Below are positions 35,120 to 45,339 of a DNA stretch of 64,000 nt, in pieces. A program made the translations under genes and the position numbers. The notes below the pieces were generated by a model. That model did no database searches. It saw nothing but the letters and a program-made list of their open reading frames with translations, and had not been told where the DNA came from. Numbering within the stretch: the stretch's first letter is position 1; each line of letters opens with the position of its first letter. This stretch comes from Apostichopus japonicus (lineage: Eukaryota > Echinodermata > Holothuroidea > Aspidochirotida > Stichopodidae), in NCBI RefSeq assembly GCF_037975245.1, contig NC_092577.1, forward strand, positions 19,962,898 to 20,026,897, given 5' to 3'.

Positions 35120-35792
35120 CAGGGATGTAAGTCTTCCGTATTTTTACGGAAATCCGTTTTTTTTTTAATTCCAATAAGGTTCCACAAAATTGTTCGAATA
35201 TCAAAGACACAACGCGGCAAAAATGCCTGGCCCGTTGCAGCAAGCTAACTTAAATTTTCACTCATCGATCACTCAAAATACCATTTCCAGTTTCGCATCA
35301 TCGCATTGCACTGTACAACATTGTGCCATGTGAATATCGTTGCGTACGTGCGAACTTCAAATCGCTATAGCTCATTTCTGTCGTTGAAAAACCTTGCCTA
35401 ATTCATGTTGATTGGACTGCTAATTAATATCTTCGTAACTGCTGGTGCTCGTTTTGGAATTAACGCTTGTGATCTTTGTGAGCGGCGGAAATCTACGGGA
35501 TACGCATATCAAAGTCGATATTTGTGATCGCATTCGAATGTGAGACTGTTTTTTATTCCGTAGTTCGCTGCGACGTATTCGTAACTTTGAGCTAGCCTAA
35601 CATAACGATAGTGTGTAAGTAGTAAGAACTAGGGGTAGGATGTGTTAGCGCTAATACTTTTAAGCTAGCCTAACATACTGTAACGATAGTGTGTAAGTAG
35701 TCAGAGCTAGGAGTAGGATGTGTTAGGACGGCATTCACCTGGGGTCTCCGAATAGTTTTCGGTTTTTTTTTTGGGCTGCACTTACATCCCTG
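35120..35792. mobile_element. 673-bp TIR element with 6-bp target duplication (hAT-like group)
   Basis: Perfect 13-base terminal inverted repeats CAGGGATGTAAGT lie at 35120-35132 and 35780-35792. The hexamer TTAAAG directly flanks both ends (35114-35119 and 35793-35798). Inside, a block of about 65-70 bp that begins AGCTAGCCTAACATA and ends GTAGGATGTGTTAG is tandemly duplicated (about 35592-35650 and 35664-35728). No transposase is seen, so it is non-autonomous. It shares its end style with 1094-1514. Confidence 0.8.
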
Positions 35793-36095
35793 TTAAAGTA
35801 GTTATACTTTACCTTTTATCTTTCATAATTATATAAAGACATCCCCCGCACATGTGGTGACGAAAAAAAGTCAAACATAACACACATATAATCCCATCGT
35901 AATTTTTCCTCCTTGTTGGAAATGTTGCCCCACCACCTTGCCCCCGACTAATCTTATCCAGGCTGCACCACTGAGACATAAGTAAGCCAAGCAGGCCCAT
36001 TATTAAGGACTGAGTTTGCTATTTCATAAATTAGTAATTGTGTAAACGACAATGTTTTTGTAGAAAGTAGCTCTTAGGTATAGCTTAGGGTAAAT

Positions 36096-36300
36096 CGGCG
36101 TGGGGTCTAGGGGAGAGCCCCCGGAAGCTCAGGGCGTATGGGCATTTAATTAGGGTCAGATGAGCATATTTGTATACCTTATTTGTGACACTGGCAGAAC
36201 ACTAATTGGCGTTGGGTCCAGGGGGCGGAGCCCCCGGAAGCTTAGGGTTTTAGGTATTAGATTACCGTCATGTGAGCATCCAGGGGCCCGCCTTAGGGCT
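36096..36300 (+). repeat. Tandem GC-rich repeat, about 112-bp period
   Basis: CGGCGTGGGGTCTAGG with GAGCCCCCGGAAGCTCAGGG at 36096 recurs as GGCGTTGGGTCCAGG with GGAGCCCCCGGAAGCTTAGG at 36208. A third, partial copy follows near 36277. Each copy has an inverted GGGGGC/GCCCCC core. Confidence 0.55.
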
Positions 36301-36659
36301 CTAGGTGTCATTTATTATGTACGTTAGAATACTTAAAAGGAAAAGATAAGTTTAAAAAAATAGAGAACCCTGGATCTCTGGGCAAGGCACAAGTTTTCTT
36401 AGAAGTCATGGGTAGCATATAGCACAGCAGCCCAGAATTCGGCCAGGTTGTGCCCACCGTCTTGCAGACTTGTGCGTAGTCTGGAGATACGCCGCTCCAT
36501 TCGCCTCCACTTTCTCTTGATTTTGGGAGGCTGGTCGCCACGCATAGCCTTTTCGATAGCCACCTCCGTCCTTTTCCCTTCCTTTTTCATGCGTCGCACG
36601 ATCGTCCAGAGAGATGGATGAGCTTGGCCGACCTCTCTATTTCCATCTGCTGTGGAAAC

Positions 36660-37825
36660 CTGAAAAAAGTACTTTGAATGAACTGCGTGCATGCAAAATA
36701 TATGTCTGCACCTTAGTGATGGTGAACTGTATAATTGTAATTAACAAGTTGTATGCCAGTTTGCATACAGTACTCTAGGAACTTTTGACCTTATAAATCA
36801 TGACCCCAAAATCTAAGCACTTTATAGGTTCCTCAACAGTAATACCAATTTTTATCTCTTTTAAGGAAATAGTATTTATAATTCCCATGTTTTGTCCACC
36901 AATAATGAAAAGAAAAATTTCAGGCTGACACTCAAGGACTAAAGGTTAAGGGAATTATAGGTCCATTTTTGGAAAATGTGGTAAAAAAAGTCAAAGCTGC
37001 GGTGGGGTGAAATCTTCATGGACAATTGCGGAAGGGGGGCGGGGGAGGTATTATGGCCCCATCCAGGGCCTCATTAAGATTACCACGTAAAGATAATTAA
37101 TATTCTAAAGTTGGAATTACTTTAGGCATATAAAGGACAAAATGGCAACCTGTAGTTCTGTCACAGTATAAAAGATTAATGCCTGGATATTACTGTTCTG
37201 ATGCCAATTAAGGACTAGGGGGTGCGTTGGGTGACTACACATCCCCCTCGATCCCAATTCAGAAAGGTCCACTTCGGTCTTGTTGACCCCCCCCCCTCCC
37301 CGCTTACAAAACATTTTGATATAGACCTTCCCCACACCCCACCCTCTCCCCTGCTTGCACGACTAAACTAGTGGTCTCGGACCTATTTTGGTAAATTAGG
37401 CACCCCCTCCCCTTTCTAAAACCCTGGCTATGAGCCTGTAATGCTGTAATGAAAACAAAGAACGACAATATCTAAGGTAGCAAATGGGCTACTCCCAGTG
37501 AAATTTAACAGACCTGAAACTGTTAAATGGTAAACCCTACCTGAAAGATCAGAGTGCTACAGTGTGAACACACATGTTTCAGTGTTGACCACAGTGTGAA
37601 ATTGGAGCATTTTCAGTGTGAAAACCAACTCACTGCAAACACACTGAAATTGCTCAGATACAGTATTAGTGCACTATTTTACATATACTGTGGTAAAAGT
37701 GTCTTCACAGTTTTTTTTTTTTACATGGTAGTCTGGACTATATAAACCATGTACAGTACCATTGATTAAAATTCTGCCCATTGTTACACACTGGGCAAGT
37801 ACATTATGTTGCATGCACAACTTAC
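36660..37825 (-). other. Third intron of the FLYWCH-MULE gene
   Basis: It lies between donor GTAAGT (at 37825, minus strand) and acceptor CTTTTTTCAG (ending 36660). The contents are AT-rich with C-rich runs near 37290-37350. No separate feature is recognised. Confidence 0.5.
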
Positions 37826-38179
37826 TTTCCACTGCATTGTTCGTTCTACATGTCATGTCACGGTTGTGTACATTCCACGTCTGTGGTGGGAACATATTGC
37901 ACACCATATGTCTCCTGGAAGTAGGCTAGGAATTGGGTAAGTGGTGCATACTGCGCTTCCAGTCGCTCTGTCTCTGGGTCCGTGCGTAGGTTCCTAGAAA
38001 GAAAGAAAAAGGAAGAACAGTCCAGCAATTGCATGAAAGTGAATTTGCCTTTTGCATAGCTCTTTTTTATAAAAAGTCAAGTATCACTGCTCTAAGCCTC
38101 CTTTTCTGTTAAATCAATGACTCTACCATAATTTGTTCTCCTTATATGCTATTTTTCTACTCAAACAAATTTTTTTAAC

Positions 38180-38534
38180 CAGGGCGTAGGAACCGGGGGG
38201 CTGGGGGCGCCAGCCCCCTCCCAGTGAAAAATATGGGGGCGGAAGTATCATTCCGCCCCCCCGCTCCGCAAGTCAGAAAACCCCTTTTTCATTTCCAAAT
38301 GAGAAAAAAATCTCATTTGGAGCACCAAATTGCATTTAAGCCCAGGTGAAAATGCAAAATTCTTTACAAAATGGAGTGGGAGTTGAAGTGCTATATTGCA
38401 CCAAATTGCATCTGAGGCCACCTGGAAATGCCAAAAAATTCCAAAGGGTACAACCCCTCCCCTTAGACCCCTCCCCCAGGCCGGCCATCAGTCTTCAGCC
38501 CCCCCCACTCAAAAGTACCTTACTACGCCACTGG
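38180..38534. mobile_element. 355-bp hAT-like MITE with 8-bp target duplication
   Basis: The left end CAGGGCGTAGGAACC and the right end (reverse complement CCAGTGGCGTAGTAAGG) are imperfect terminal repeats. The same octamer TTTTTAAC flanks it at 38172-38179 and 38535-38542, the duplication length typical of hAT. It lies in the second intron of the FLYWCH-MULE gene. Internal frames are C-rich low complexity. Confidence 0.75.
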
Positions 38535-39965
38535 TTTTTAACCTAAATACAGGGGATAGTACAGCTCTGGTCCTTCAAATTTGAAGTTAATTATGAAAAA
38601 CCCTGTACAGTATGTCAATATCAACAATTCAATGATGATTGAATGGTTGAAGTTAAGAATGCATACAAGGATAATTAATTCAAAGGGCAGCCATTTTCAC
38701 ACAAGGGCATATTGCATGCTCCAGTTAAATTACAGCCATATTTTTCATTACAACATTTTAATGTGACATTTGGTCAACATAATATTTCAATGGAGAGATC
38801 ATCTGAAAAAAAAATTTTCTTTACAGATGTGCTGTATTTATGAATATTTTCAATTATTTCATTAAAGTTGGTCCTTGACATTGATTCCAATCAGATGTCA
38901 ATGGGTAATTTCTGCTGCTAATGAACCTATTTTGATATAGATAAGTTGATACATCGTACTCAATATTTTGAATTGTATGTATTTTATTTCAGTTATTTAC
39001 TACAGAAACTTATTTATGGAAGTCCACTCTAAACAAAAACAAAAACTTAACTAATACCATTTTCGGACTTCTGAAGTGCACTTACTCGAAAGAATCTCTG
39101 ACATGAGCCAACGGAAGAAAGCCTATGGACATCACTTTACGAACACAGTTCTTCAGTTGTTCGTCCCGCCTGTACTCTACTTGCAGCCCCAGATGTTGAA
39201 TTTTCCTGTACAGGCTACTGCAGAAATGGAAGTAGCATCCCAAAGGCCTGGTTATAGGAAACTCAGCTCTAATCGCTTACATCAATGCTGCCTCAAAGTC
39301 AGTCATCGTCTGTCTTGGAGCGAGCCTTCTCCCTGTTGCAGCAAGGACACCTTCCTTGAGAGATTGCAGCATTACTTCATAGTGTACTTGTGTTTTTCCA
39401 CCAAGAAGGACCATACCTAATGGGATAATCCACTGTGTATTCCTATACAGCCCCATGAATGGTAACGATCTGACTGTAGGGGCGAGGAGTCGTTCTGAAA
39501 GTTCCATCGAAATATAATGTTTCGGATTCTTGCATAGCGATTAACTCGTCATCCGTGGCAAACACTGCTACACCTGCTTGATTGTCTAGAAGTAGTAGTC
39601 TCCTTTGTCCATTCCAAGAACGGACTCGTTGCAGCTGGCTTCTGATTTCTACAAATGTGGGTATATCTGGTGGATGGTGGTGTGCTCTATCCATATGTTG
39701 TATGCCCTCCTTGTGGTAAGAGTTGGATCATTTCTGACCAATGCAGCTGCTTCGTCAACAAATTGTCTGCGACGGATTTGTTCATCATCAGGGGCATGGG
39801 TGTGTTCCCCAAGTGGTTGTCCTTGAATACGAATCTCTGGATTTGCATGATTAACGTTGAAGCGGTTCGTTATGATTGTATCACCACAGTTCGGTCTCGC
39901 ACATCGCCAATAGATCCGAGTCTGTGAACTGTTGCTACGGGAGTATCTACAGTAGATCAATTCAA

Positions 39966-39992
39966 AGAGAGAGAGAGAAAGAGAGAGAGAGA
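39966..39992. repeat. GA microsatellite in an intron
   Basis: An almost pure (GA)n tract, 20 bases upstream of the exon 2 acceptor of the FLYWCH-MULE gene. On the gene strand it reads as a CT-rich tract and may serve as an extended pyrimidine tract. Confidence 0.8.
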
Positions 39993-40223
39993 AGTTTCAT
40001 CATTTATTGTATTGAATGAGCTATATGAAAACAGCTGCATGCAGTGATGGAGGGAAAAAAAGGTAGGGTGCTTCAAACAATTTTCACTTTCTACCATTTA
40101 TCATAAAGTGATTTAAATATTTCAATGGCTAATGCAAGCCTCAACACAAACATAATTTTCTACTTGCCCTACTTGTTAGGGCAGCAAAATCATGAAAGTT
40201 CATAATTTACTTGCCCAAACAAC

Positions 40224-41109
40224 AATAAGGGGTTAATCAACGGTCTAGCGTACGTTACTCACAGGATTAATGCACGATTTTTGGTTACATATAACCACAG
40301 ATTTATTAAAGTGATGCCCCGTAATTTTACCGTGCGTAACTCACAGGATTAACCACGGTCAGCTGACCTGAATGGACCAATAGGATTTAGGAATCTTTAC
40401 TAAGTATGAATGAATAACAATTTACTTGTACAATAAATAAACGATGTGAACCCAAAAAAAAATAGTTGTGCAATTTTCTCTCATTTCTTAATCTGTTGGG
40501 AGAATTCATACATGTAGGTGGGGTCAGAATGTAATTGTGAGTGTAGTGGGAACGTTATCTAGGTTTGGTCCATTCAGGTCAGCTGACCGTGGTTAATCCT
40601 GTGAGTAACGCACGGTAAAATTACCGGCGGATGAATACAATTGTTACCATACGTTGGTACGGTACGTACCTGTTAAATACAAGGTCACTATGTTATCGTA
40701 TGACTGTATACCATACGTACATGTTTGTCCCTAGAATGGTTGCTATGGGAACCAGAAGCTGTAGGGTATTGATGTGATGAAGCCAACTAGTAATTGTTTG
40801 TAGTTCCTTGTTATTGAGACCTTTCAAAAATAGTTTTATGGCCGCAATATTGCCAAACATTAGTTAAAATGTTATCTTACGGGGCATCACTTTAATAAAT
40901 CTTTGGATATATGTAACCAAAAGTGTTTTGTTTTATGATTTTTTTCCCACACAAATGGTAGTGTATGAATGAACTCCGGGTGTTAATGCTATCGCTGGAT
41001 GCACTCAGGCTCCGCTACGCTCCGCCCTCGTACATCGCTTGCATTATCCCCCGATCGTGCATTAATCCTGTGAGTAACGCACGCTAGACCGTTCATTAAC
41101 CCCCTTATT
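40224..41109. mobile_element. 886-bp foldback element with long nested inverted repeats
   Basis: The outer arms start AATAAGGGG and share AACGGTCTAGCGT, then CGTTACTCACAGGATTAATG (left from 40224, right reverse-complemented from 41109). The next part, GGTTACATAT to TTTATTAAAGTGATGCCCCG, pairs 40278-40325 with 40875-40925. An inner pair, CGTAACTCACAGGATTAACC with CAGCTGACCTGAATGGACC, joins 40330-40385 with 40565-40625. No coding. It lies in the first intron of the FLYWCH-MULE gene. A TTAA sits inside each arm. Confidence 0.7.
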
Positions 41110-41890
41110 ACTGCTACTACTATCTATTATGCAGCGCAAATTGATCGCATTTGGAATAGTAAAAAGCCACTTGCGATTACTATTTTTTAGTTATCCCGTC
41201 TATAATCCATAAACATCTCGTAAAATTCCTTGTCAGCCTTTCCTTCTATGAAATAAGCGAATGAATAAATAACAATTTCTTCCACATGGTAGCCTAACAC
41301 CACACAAAGTCAATGACAAATCTACCTAAGCCTAACCATCTGTTTATTTGCTGAAGTTGTGACGCAGTTATAAGACATCCATGGAATACTTTCGTTATTG
41401 CTGTTACGTTCCACCACATCGTTGCCTAACACCACACTAAGTCAATGGGGGCAATCTACCCTAGCCATCTGTTTATTAGCTGAAATTGTGACGCAGTTAT
41501 AAGATATCCATGGAAAGCTTTCGTTATTGCTGATATCTTCGACCACATGGTAGCTTAACAACACACTAAGTCAATGGCAAATCTGCCTAACCATCGGTTT
41601 ACAATTTTTTTTTTTTTTTTAAAGCAGTCACACTTTGCGGAGGACTCGAGGACTGCAAGGGTAATCAATTAGGAACCGGGTAGTATCGCGTCGGGCCGAC
41701 GGTACCTTCGTTATTGCTGTTATCTTCGACCACATTGTAGCCTAACACCACAATAAGTCAATAGGAAATTTGCCTAACCGTCGGTTTGCCATTTTTTTTT
41801 AAATCACACTTTGCGTAGGATTCGGGTAATAAATTAGGAACCGGGTAGTATCGCGTCGGGCGGGTACCCGGATAACCCGTGCAAACACTA
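41110..41890 (+). repeat. Dispersed repeat (copy B) with internal tandem expansion
   Basis: It is homologous to 12520-12975 in inverted orientation. Here the block TAGCCTAACACCACACTAAG to GTCACACTTTGC is repeated about four times (starting near 41290, 41425, 41550 and 41725), with periods of about 125-180 bp. It ends with GGAACCGGGTAGTATCGCGT, GGGTACCCGGATA and TGCAAACACTA. No coding. Confidence 0.65.
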
Positions 41891-42716
41891 CTATATAGTA
41901 TATCTTTGCGTTATTAAGATATTTATAAGATTAGCCTAAAACCTCGGCTAATCCCTAATTTCTACTCATGGAAATAGGTCTATGTCTACAAGTCAATTAG
42001 CCTAAAGACAGTAAACTTTACTGTCACTACCCACTACTACTAGATCTAGCCTTCTAGGTTAAACTGGTGCAGGGGCTTGTTTCATCAGTTCATGATTGAA
42101 AGGGTCTTATCTGCCCGAGGGCTGAGCTGTGCCATGCCCCAAGACCCGAAATGCCGACTGATAAATATATTAATAATACTAATAGGCTACTGATAGATCT
42201 TGATTGAGCCTAGCGCTAGCCTAGACCTAGTAGTAGTAATACTACTATGCCTAGTAAAGTAGTAGTAGCACTACTTAGGCCGAGTTATTAGTAGAAGTAG
42301 CCTAGCCCTAGTAGGAGCGCTTGTTCAGAATCATATCCCTACTTTGACCCCGTAACTCCCGTGTATAGAGAGCTAGGCCTACTAAAAGTAAAACAGTAAA
42401 ACATACCAAAAATCATCTAAATATTCATCAATTGTTGAAATGAACTGAAAGTCTAATTTACAACTTAAAGGCTTTTATATTTTAGGAGAGAAAATGTACA
42501 GATACCAACTTTGAAGGGGTATAAATTAATAAACATAAACTATGATTAATTTAGAACAAAACACAATGGAGATCTATACTATTAACTATAGTCTATAGCC
42601 TAGCCAACGTACCTATATCCTCTGTAGGTCAAAACTCTCCCACCTCGCCTGTCTGCATTCGTGACAAACGGGACGTTGTCGTCGTTCAGTGCCCGGACGA
42701 GACTCAAATCCATCAT

Positions 42717-43325
42717 GTCATGAAACGCTCAAACTCAAAGACAAAGTACTAGACTATATGCCTAAAATAAAAGTTACGTTTGCACAGGGGGTTTTGCTTC
42801 TAAAAGTAAAATGCTAGAAAGAACAGAGCTTCTCCTATCACACTATCACTAGTATCAGTACGTTTCACACCACGTGCATGAGCCATGCGCGTATAGTACG
42901 CAGGGCCTGGGGGGGGTTAAACGCCCTCAATGTTTCTGTCCCCCCCTAAAAAAAAACAAGTATGGAGGGAAATGAGAGGGCATAAATAAGATTCATTGAT
43001 TGATTTTTATTCGCCAAGCTTCCAAAATACAACAATATAAAAGAATAACAGTTCAAAATTAAGTCTGCTTGAACAGGTCTGGATAACCCACGAACAGGGG
43101 CCGCTATCCCGGGGAGATGGGGGGACACGTCCCCCCTCAATTTTTTAAGGGGGGTCGTCCCCGGCCCCCCGGCAAATTTTAAAACGTGCAACAACCTTTT
43201 AGGCTCTGGAGGGTTAAGAGCTAGTGCAGCGTTTAGACTAATATAATACAAATGGAAAAAATCTTCTCGGTCGCTATATCCTCCCTCGCAGCGCGGATCC
43301 AGGGGGGAGGCAGAGCGGGCCCTGC
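42717..43325. other. Upstream of the FLYWCH-MULE gene, including a LINE-like 3' tail
   Basis: This would be the promoter region of the minus-strand gene. At 42978-43030, read on the minus strand, GCGAATAAAAATCAATCAATGAATC combines a polyadenylation signal with AATC-like tail repeats. It looks like the 3' end of a truncated CR1- or L2-type LINE. Confidence 0.4.
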
Positions 43326-43880
43326 CCCCCCCCCGCCAAAAAAGAGAGAGAGAGAAGGAAAAGAAGGGAAATGAAAGGAGAGAAAGGGAAAGAAAGAAGA
43401 GGATGAAGAAAAGAAAAGGGGAAAAAGAAGGAGATCCGGGGGACAAAAGGGCCTTACCTCCTAAGCTGTTGCCCCCCCTCATCCAAAAATAAGAGAGAAG
43501 GGAAAGAAAAAAGGAAAAGAGGAGATGAAGGGGAGTAACAAAAAAAGAGGAAGAAGAAAAGGGGAAAAAGAAGGAGATAGGGGGGCAAGAGGACCTTGCC
43601 TCCTGGGCCCTTGCCTCCTGGGCCCTTGCCTCTCCCCCCGCCCCCGCCAAAAAAAAGAGAGGGAAAGGGAAAGAAGAGAGCTAAAAGGGAACACAAAAGA
43701 GGAAGAACAAAAGAAAAGGGTGAAAAGAAGGGGAGATCAGTTGCGATTAATCCGGCCGACAGCGTGTGGACCGGGGAGTGGGGGGGCGAAAGGCCCTTCC
43801 CTCCCCCACCCCAGCAAAGGGAAAGAGGAGAGAAAGGGAACCAACAAAAAGAAAGAAGAAAAGTAGAAGATAACAGTTGC
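43326..43880. repeat. Polypurine tandem array, about 140-165-bp units
   Basis: Four imperfect units each begin with a C-rich run plus GCCAAAAAA-like or CCAGCAAAGG words (near 43330, 43475, 43635 and 43805). Each continues as a long A/G-only tract and ends in GGAGAT. Within the third unit CCTTGCCTCCTGGGC is itself tandemly repeated. Long frames across it are low-complexity artefacts. Confidence 0.7.
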
Positions 43881-44140
43881 GATTATTCCCGCCAACAAGG
43901 TGTAGATCGGGGGGCACTGGCGTACTGATGGAGGGGGTGGCTATGGGCAGTTGCCCCCCCCCCCAAAAAATCAAACGTGGTTTATTTCTAATTCGATACC
44001 GGTGATTTACAAAATGTTGCTGAATTGACATAATTATCAATTATCAATATTATTAAGTCCAATTTTTCCTCTATTTATTGGAAAGTTTCATTTTTCTTTG
44101 GACTATTCTTTGAAGGTGATATGTTCTGTTTTCTTACCTG

Positions 44141-44431
44141 TACTACTTCGTCACATACTGTCACCAATGGAGCCGGTGTGCCAGATGTAGGTACTGCAAT
44201 GTCTTTCAGTAAAACCAGTTCTGGAGGAGGTGGATTCACTAGGCACCTTGCTTGGTGCAGAATGCCTCCATCAATATTTTGTAATGGTGTTGAGGCTACC
44301 ACTTGTGTCATCTTATTAATTATCATACAGTGTCTTCCTTTTTGGAAGTTTCGCACTATAACTGTTTGGTTTTTCTGAAATTTATTTACAAGTTTCTTTT
44401 CGTAGCAGACTGCCTTTATGGCACCAGTTGC
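44141..44431 (-). pseudogene. Isolated OB-fold-like exon
   Basis: On the minus strand an acceptor TTGGCCTTGCAG (ending 44432) and a donor GTACAG|GTAAGA (after 44141) bound an open exon of 291 nt. It reads DATGAIKAVCYEKKLV, QTVIVRNFQKG, and VNPPPPELVLLKDIAV. DATG-x-I followed by a Gly/Gln-x-V-x-V-x-N strand pattern resembles the OB folds of RPA-like single-strand DNA-binding proteins. That resemblance is my reading of the pattern. A further possible upstream exon lies near 44440-44535, but it has a stop. It could be cargo of a second Helentron copy, whose endonuclease fragment lies at 44690-44830, or an unrelated gene. Confidence 0.4.
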
Positions 44432-44689
44432 ATCTGCAAGGCCAATAATTAATATTTAATTTTCCATTTTTAAATCTACTACAAGTACCCTCGCAGCTTC
44501 GGGTATGGCCCGTAGGATTTAGGGGCCTTCAAAATGGATAAGGTGTTCATCTGTAAATAATAAGATAATTTTGATAGTTAATATTGGAAGTCATCTCAGT
44601 AATATCAATCATCAGTAAAACAATAAAATCAATAATAATAATTGACAATAATATCAATAATGACAATTCAATGTAGTTCTTTGTAATTT

Positions 44690-44830
44690 GTGATATGAAA
44701 AGTACATAATGTACCCATATTTGGTTTAACTTTTCTTGTTTTATGGGCGTTTTGCGAGGAAATTCATGTTGCTTTATGGTCACTGTAATAGTTCTCGAGA
44801 ACTCCAGCACCAATTATTTGAGTCATTCCG
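44690..44830 (-). pseudogene. Second Helentron endonuclease fragment
   Basis: This matches 48720-48834 on the same strand at roughly two thirds identity. On the minus strand it reads TQIIGAGVLENYYSDHKAT followed by TGA; the main copy has TSQTIGSGVLESYYSDHKAT. The SDH triad end of an endonuclease domain is therefore present twice, on either side of the Rex1-type LINE. Confidence 0.6.
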
Positions 44831-44831
44831 A

Positions 44832-45339
44832 ATTGAGTTAGGTCATCCCATTGCATATTACATATCCTAGTTTTAACATTTATTTTGGATTATGTAAGAT
44901 CTTTAATTTTAACACAAAAGTATATGGTATGTCTTGTAATCACAAGCTTTAGTTTTCGCATCAACATTTGTAGATTTTATCACAACTCCTCAGTCCCATC
45001 TCTCCATATAACATCAGTGCACAATAGTGCTTTGTGAAAACACACAGCAGTGTTTGAAATTGTGGGTATAGTCTTTTATATTAGATATGTTATTGTATTT
45101 TGGGTGTTTGGTATTATGTTTAGTAACTTACAAACAACTGAATATTCATTTCATACTGTATGATTGTATATATTCATACTGAGCACTATTAGCAGTGGCT
45201 ATGCTGGCTATGTACAGTAGTAGCTCTCCTTTATCTATAGGCAAACAAGTGATCATTACAGTGTTTAGTAGCTGATAAAACAATTGGTTGATCGAAGTGA
45301 CTGACAAGGAGGAGGAGTGGATTATGGATATTAAAAGGT
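44832..45339. other. Gene-less stretch before the LINE
   Basis: AT-rich sequence with no clear coding continuation of the endonuclease fragment. An 87-codon minus frame at 45231-45494 overlaps the LINE start and is a shadow. Confidence 0.4.

Larger units (their letters stand above)
36399..42716 (-). pseudogene. Four-exon FLYWCH plus MULE transposase-derived gene, frameshifted
   Basis: Exon 1 (42716-42613) starts MMDLSLVRALNDDN and reads GGRVLTYRGY. Exon 2 (39946-39086) joins in phase 2 and continues RYSRSNSSQTRIYWRC, C, and HTH. This completes a FLYWCH zinc finger (about residues 25-90). It then enters a MULE transposase with LYFDGTFRTTP, YRNTQWIIPLGMVLL, LAPRQTMTDFEAAL and PLGCYFHFCSSL. Exon 3 (37993-37826) reads RTNNAVES and exon 4 (36659-36399) HPSLWTIVRRM, both typical of the MULE C-terminus. 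All junctions have GT-AG sites in matching phase, and the donors are near-perfect (GTAAGTG). Breaks: frameshifts near 39695, 39455, 37870 and 36645, and TAA at 39277-39279. MULE transposases with FLYWCH are animal DNA transposons, and some have become host genes. The introns and the broken frames together suggest a decayed domesticated gene or an intron-bearing element. Confidence 0.75.

Noticed and set aside
42946-43650. 234-codon minus-strand open frame with long Ser/Phe/Leu tracts
   Set aside because: It is the translation of a polypurine/polypyrimidine tandem array; frames on both strands stay open because the tract has few stop words.
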